Assembly (NCBI RefSeq): GCF_012927305.1
Contig: NZ_JABBGH010000001.1
Span: 1,240,001 to 1,304,000 of the forward strand
Length of the DNA stretch: 64,000 nucleotides
Origin: Hymenobacter polaris
Lineage (GTDB): Bacteria; Bacteroidota; Bacteroidia; Cytophagales; Hymenobacteraceae
Direction of reading: 5' to 3'
The notes beneath the pieces are model-generated. The model was not told the DNA's origin. It ran no database searches and saw only the letters and a list, made by a program, of their open reading frames with translations. The position numbers were made by a program, and so were the translations under genes. Of the stretch, positions 62,590 through 64,000 are shown in pieces; position 1 is the stretch's first letter; the number at the start of each line of letters is the position of its first letter.

Positions 62590-63615
62590 TCACCCGAGCG
62601 CCAGCTCCCAGCTTAGCTTGGTGCCCACCACCCCCCCTAGGTGGCGCTTGAAACGCAGCAGCGGCTCGTTGGGCAAGCCAGCGCCCGGCCCAGCAGGCAG
62701 CGTGGAAGTGCCTAGGTCAACGGCCGCCAGGCCGGAGGCGCGGGCATATGCGTGCAGGCTTTCGTTAAGCAACACCGTGGGGCTTAGCTGGTTGTCGGCT
62801 AGCGGGCTGGCTGGGTAAAAATTATAGAGCACGCCCGCGCTGGCCTGAATAGCGATGGTCAGCGCCACCCACTCGCCGCCGGGCTTGCGCACCGAAAACA
62901 GCAGATGCTGCGCCGGAAACGCCCGAAATAATTCCTGTAACCGCACGAGCGGCAGCGAGAGCTGCTGGCCCCGCTCGTGGCGGCAATGGGCAATAAAGTC
63001 GTAGGCCCAGGGTAAAATTAGGGGTGGTTCTTGCTCGGGCACCAGGCCCAGGCGGTGGCAGCGGCGCAAGCGGCGGCGCTCGCTGGGGTGCAGATGGGCC
63101 TCGTAGTCGCGGGCGGGGTCGAGGTGGTAGTTTTCCTCGGCCAGCGCCACGCGGTAGCCGCGCTCAGTCAGCACCTCGGCTAGCTGGAGCAGCCCTAGGG
63201 GGTCGTAGCAGGGGGCGGGGCTGCGCAGGTGGAGGCGCTGTTGGCCTTGCTGGCGCAGGGCGGCCTCGGCGGCGGCTAGCAGGGCATGCAAGGCCGCCGC
63301 GGGCACGCCGGGCGCCAGCTGCACGGCGCCAAACGGGGCCTGAGCCGGCGAGCTGGCCTGGCCGGGCGCAGGGTAACCTAGGGCTACAAAGAGCTGCGCT
63401 ACGGTGCGGCCGGCCGCTTCTTCTTCTAAAAAAAAGCTGAGCACCGGGCCCGCTACCGGCTGCAGGGCTTGGTGGGTGGGCTCCAGAAACAGCCAACTCG
63501 CAAAAGCCAGCGGGCGGCGCGGGCCGGCGGGCACCTGGCCGGGCCCGGCCGCGGCGGCATACACCACCCAGCCGGGCGGCGCGGCGTCCAGTAATGAGGA
63601 GCTAAAGAGCTTCAT
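62590..63615 (-). CDS. FemAB/GNAT-like acyltransferase in the polysaccharide block
   Basis: A 341-residue protein with a duplicated GNAT-like fold similar to FemAB/PEP-CTERM-associated acetyltransferases. Features are LHLRSPAPCYDPLG (about 140-153), YHLDPARDYEAHLHPSERRRLRRC (read in parts), and the C-terminal ASGLAAVDLGTSTLPAG (about 295-311) and LLRFKRHLGG. These suggest transfer of an acyl or amino-acid group to a sugar or lipid. The ATG giving MKLFSSSLLDAA is used; upstream codons pass through low-GC spacer. It lies 46 nt before the flippase gene. Confidence 0.75.
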   Translation of the reverse strand: MKLFSSSLLDAAPPGWVVYAAAAGPGQVPAGPRRPLAFASWLFLEPTHQALQPVAGPVLSFFLEEEAAGRTVAQLFVALGYPAPGQASSPAQAPFGAVQLAPGVPAAALHALLAAAEAALRQQGQQRLHLRSPAPCYDPLGLLQLAEVLTERGYRVALAEENYHLDPARDYEAHLHPSERRRLRRCHRLGLVPEQEPPLILPWAYDFIAHCRHERGQQLSLPLVRLQELFRAFPAQHLLFSVRKPGGEWVALTIAIQASAGVLYNFYPASPLADNQLSPTVLLNESLHAYARASGLAAVDLGTSTLPAGPGAGLPNEPLLRFKRHLGGVVGTKLSWELALG

Positions 63616-64000
63616 TTTGTTTGGACAGAGCGGAGCAAAAGCTGGGTGGCATCTTAATATTAAGTTACTCCTTAAGTGCAAAATCCAAGATAACTGAGGA
63701 TTGAAAATAATTCTTTCAATAATCCCGGTTGTCTTTAGCTATTCTTTCTTTCTACTCTTACCCTACTCCTTTGAAGCCTTCTACAAGCTTAACTGCACCA
63801 GCAAAAGGATTGGTAAAACTACAGTCCCTAAGGGCTATATGGTTAACGGAAATGGCATTAAAATGCTCTGGCCTAAGTGCATTACCCATCAGCGCGCTTT
63901 TACACCAAGAATGACAGATTAGTAATAAAGATGACTCCGAACCGGCCGATAAACAGTCCTATAGCATGCACGTTAAGCAACTGTTAAATAATTACCTGGC
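63616..64000. other. AT-rich end of the window without a firm gene
   Basis: The last 385 nt drop in GC content, with a small palindrome CTTAATATTAAG at 63653-63664. A 73-codon open frame (63701-63922, TTG start) would give a hydrophobic N-terminus with a Cys, but it has no family match and no promoter I recognise, so I do not call it. The stretch may be the promoter region of the FemAB-like gene or the start of a new AT-rich segment continuing beyond the window. Confidence 0.4.

Noticed and set aside
63701..63922. 73-codon open frame with TTG start near the window end
   Set aside because: Hydrophobic start could be a signal peptide, but there is no family match and the region looks like AT-rich spacer.

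Overview
The window is GC-rich (about two thirds G+C by eye) and reads as chromosomal DNA of an aerobic Bacteroidota in the Hymenobacter group (Cytophagales). Four things point there. Many genes carry the Bacteroidota -7 promoter element TAnnTTTG. A DUF3822 gene sits directly before coaD. There is a PorE-like TPR/beta-propeller/OmpA protein of the type IX secretion type. DUF4199, DUF6807 and ABC-permease/M1-peptidase proteins are typical of this group. I see no rRNA, tRNA, CRISPR array, prophage or intact insertion sequence.

Layout. 1-5.2 kb: a RecD-like helicase (cut by the window edge), a PaaI thioesterase, DUF4126, NUDIX, DUF3822 and coaD, then DUF4199. 5.3-17.9 kb: housekeeping genes (ABC-F ATPase, an outer-membrane protein, 3-hydroxybutyryl-CoA dehydrogenase, msrA, dapD, a glycosyltransferase, fabH, a DtxR-type regulator, mnmE, gltA); four long palindromic elements sit in the spacers here, and several touch or supply start and stop codons. 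17.9-29.4 kb: DUF4177, a small exported protein, the PorE-like protein, queE, folD, a large MscS channel, lepA and a GlcG/HbpS-like protein, separated by a second family of hairpin elements. 29.5-38.3 kb is more accessory: two tandem CarboxypepD_reg-like paralogues, a Uma2 nuclease gene broken by an in-frame TGA, an orphan SUKH-like immunity gene, the fused mutase icmF, an AT-rich unknown gene, and a HigBA-like toxin-antitoxin locus whose toxin is broken.

38.4-45.8 kb holds exported carbohydrate-type genes: an operon of esterase, DUF6807 protein and double cupin, then a HAD phosphatase, a CAT-like acetyltransferase, a polysaccharide deacetylase, a ThuA protein and an aldo/keto reductase broken by an in-frame TGA. 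46-54.9 kb holds an AT-hook protein, a glucoamylase-like lipoprotein, a methyltransferase, a GNAT enzyme, a DUF1624 acyltransferase, an OmpA-family protein and an exported unknown. 55-59.7 kb is an ABC system whose permease is fused to an M1 aminopeptidase. 59.9-63.6 kb is a surface-polysaccharide block: FdtA-like ketoisomerase, GT2 glycosyltransferase, Wzx-like flippase and a FemAB/GNAT-like protein.

Across the whole window the palindrome CCTAGG is far more frequent than base composition predicts (about 98 by hand count). It is absent from the AT-rich segment at 36.1-38.3 kb. Together with the palindromic spacers and the disrupted accessory genes, this is the most unusual signal in the window.
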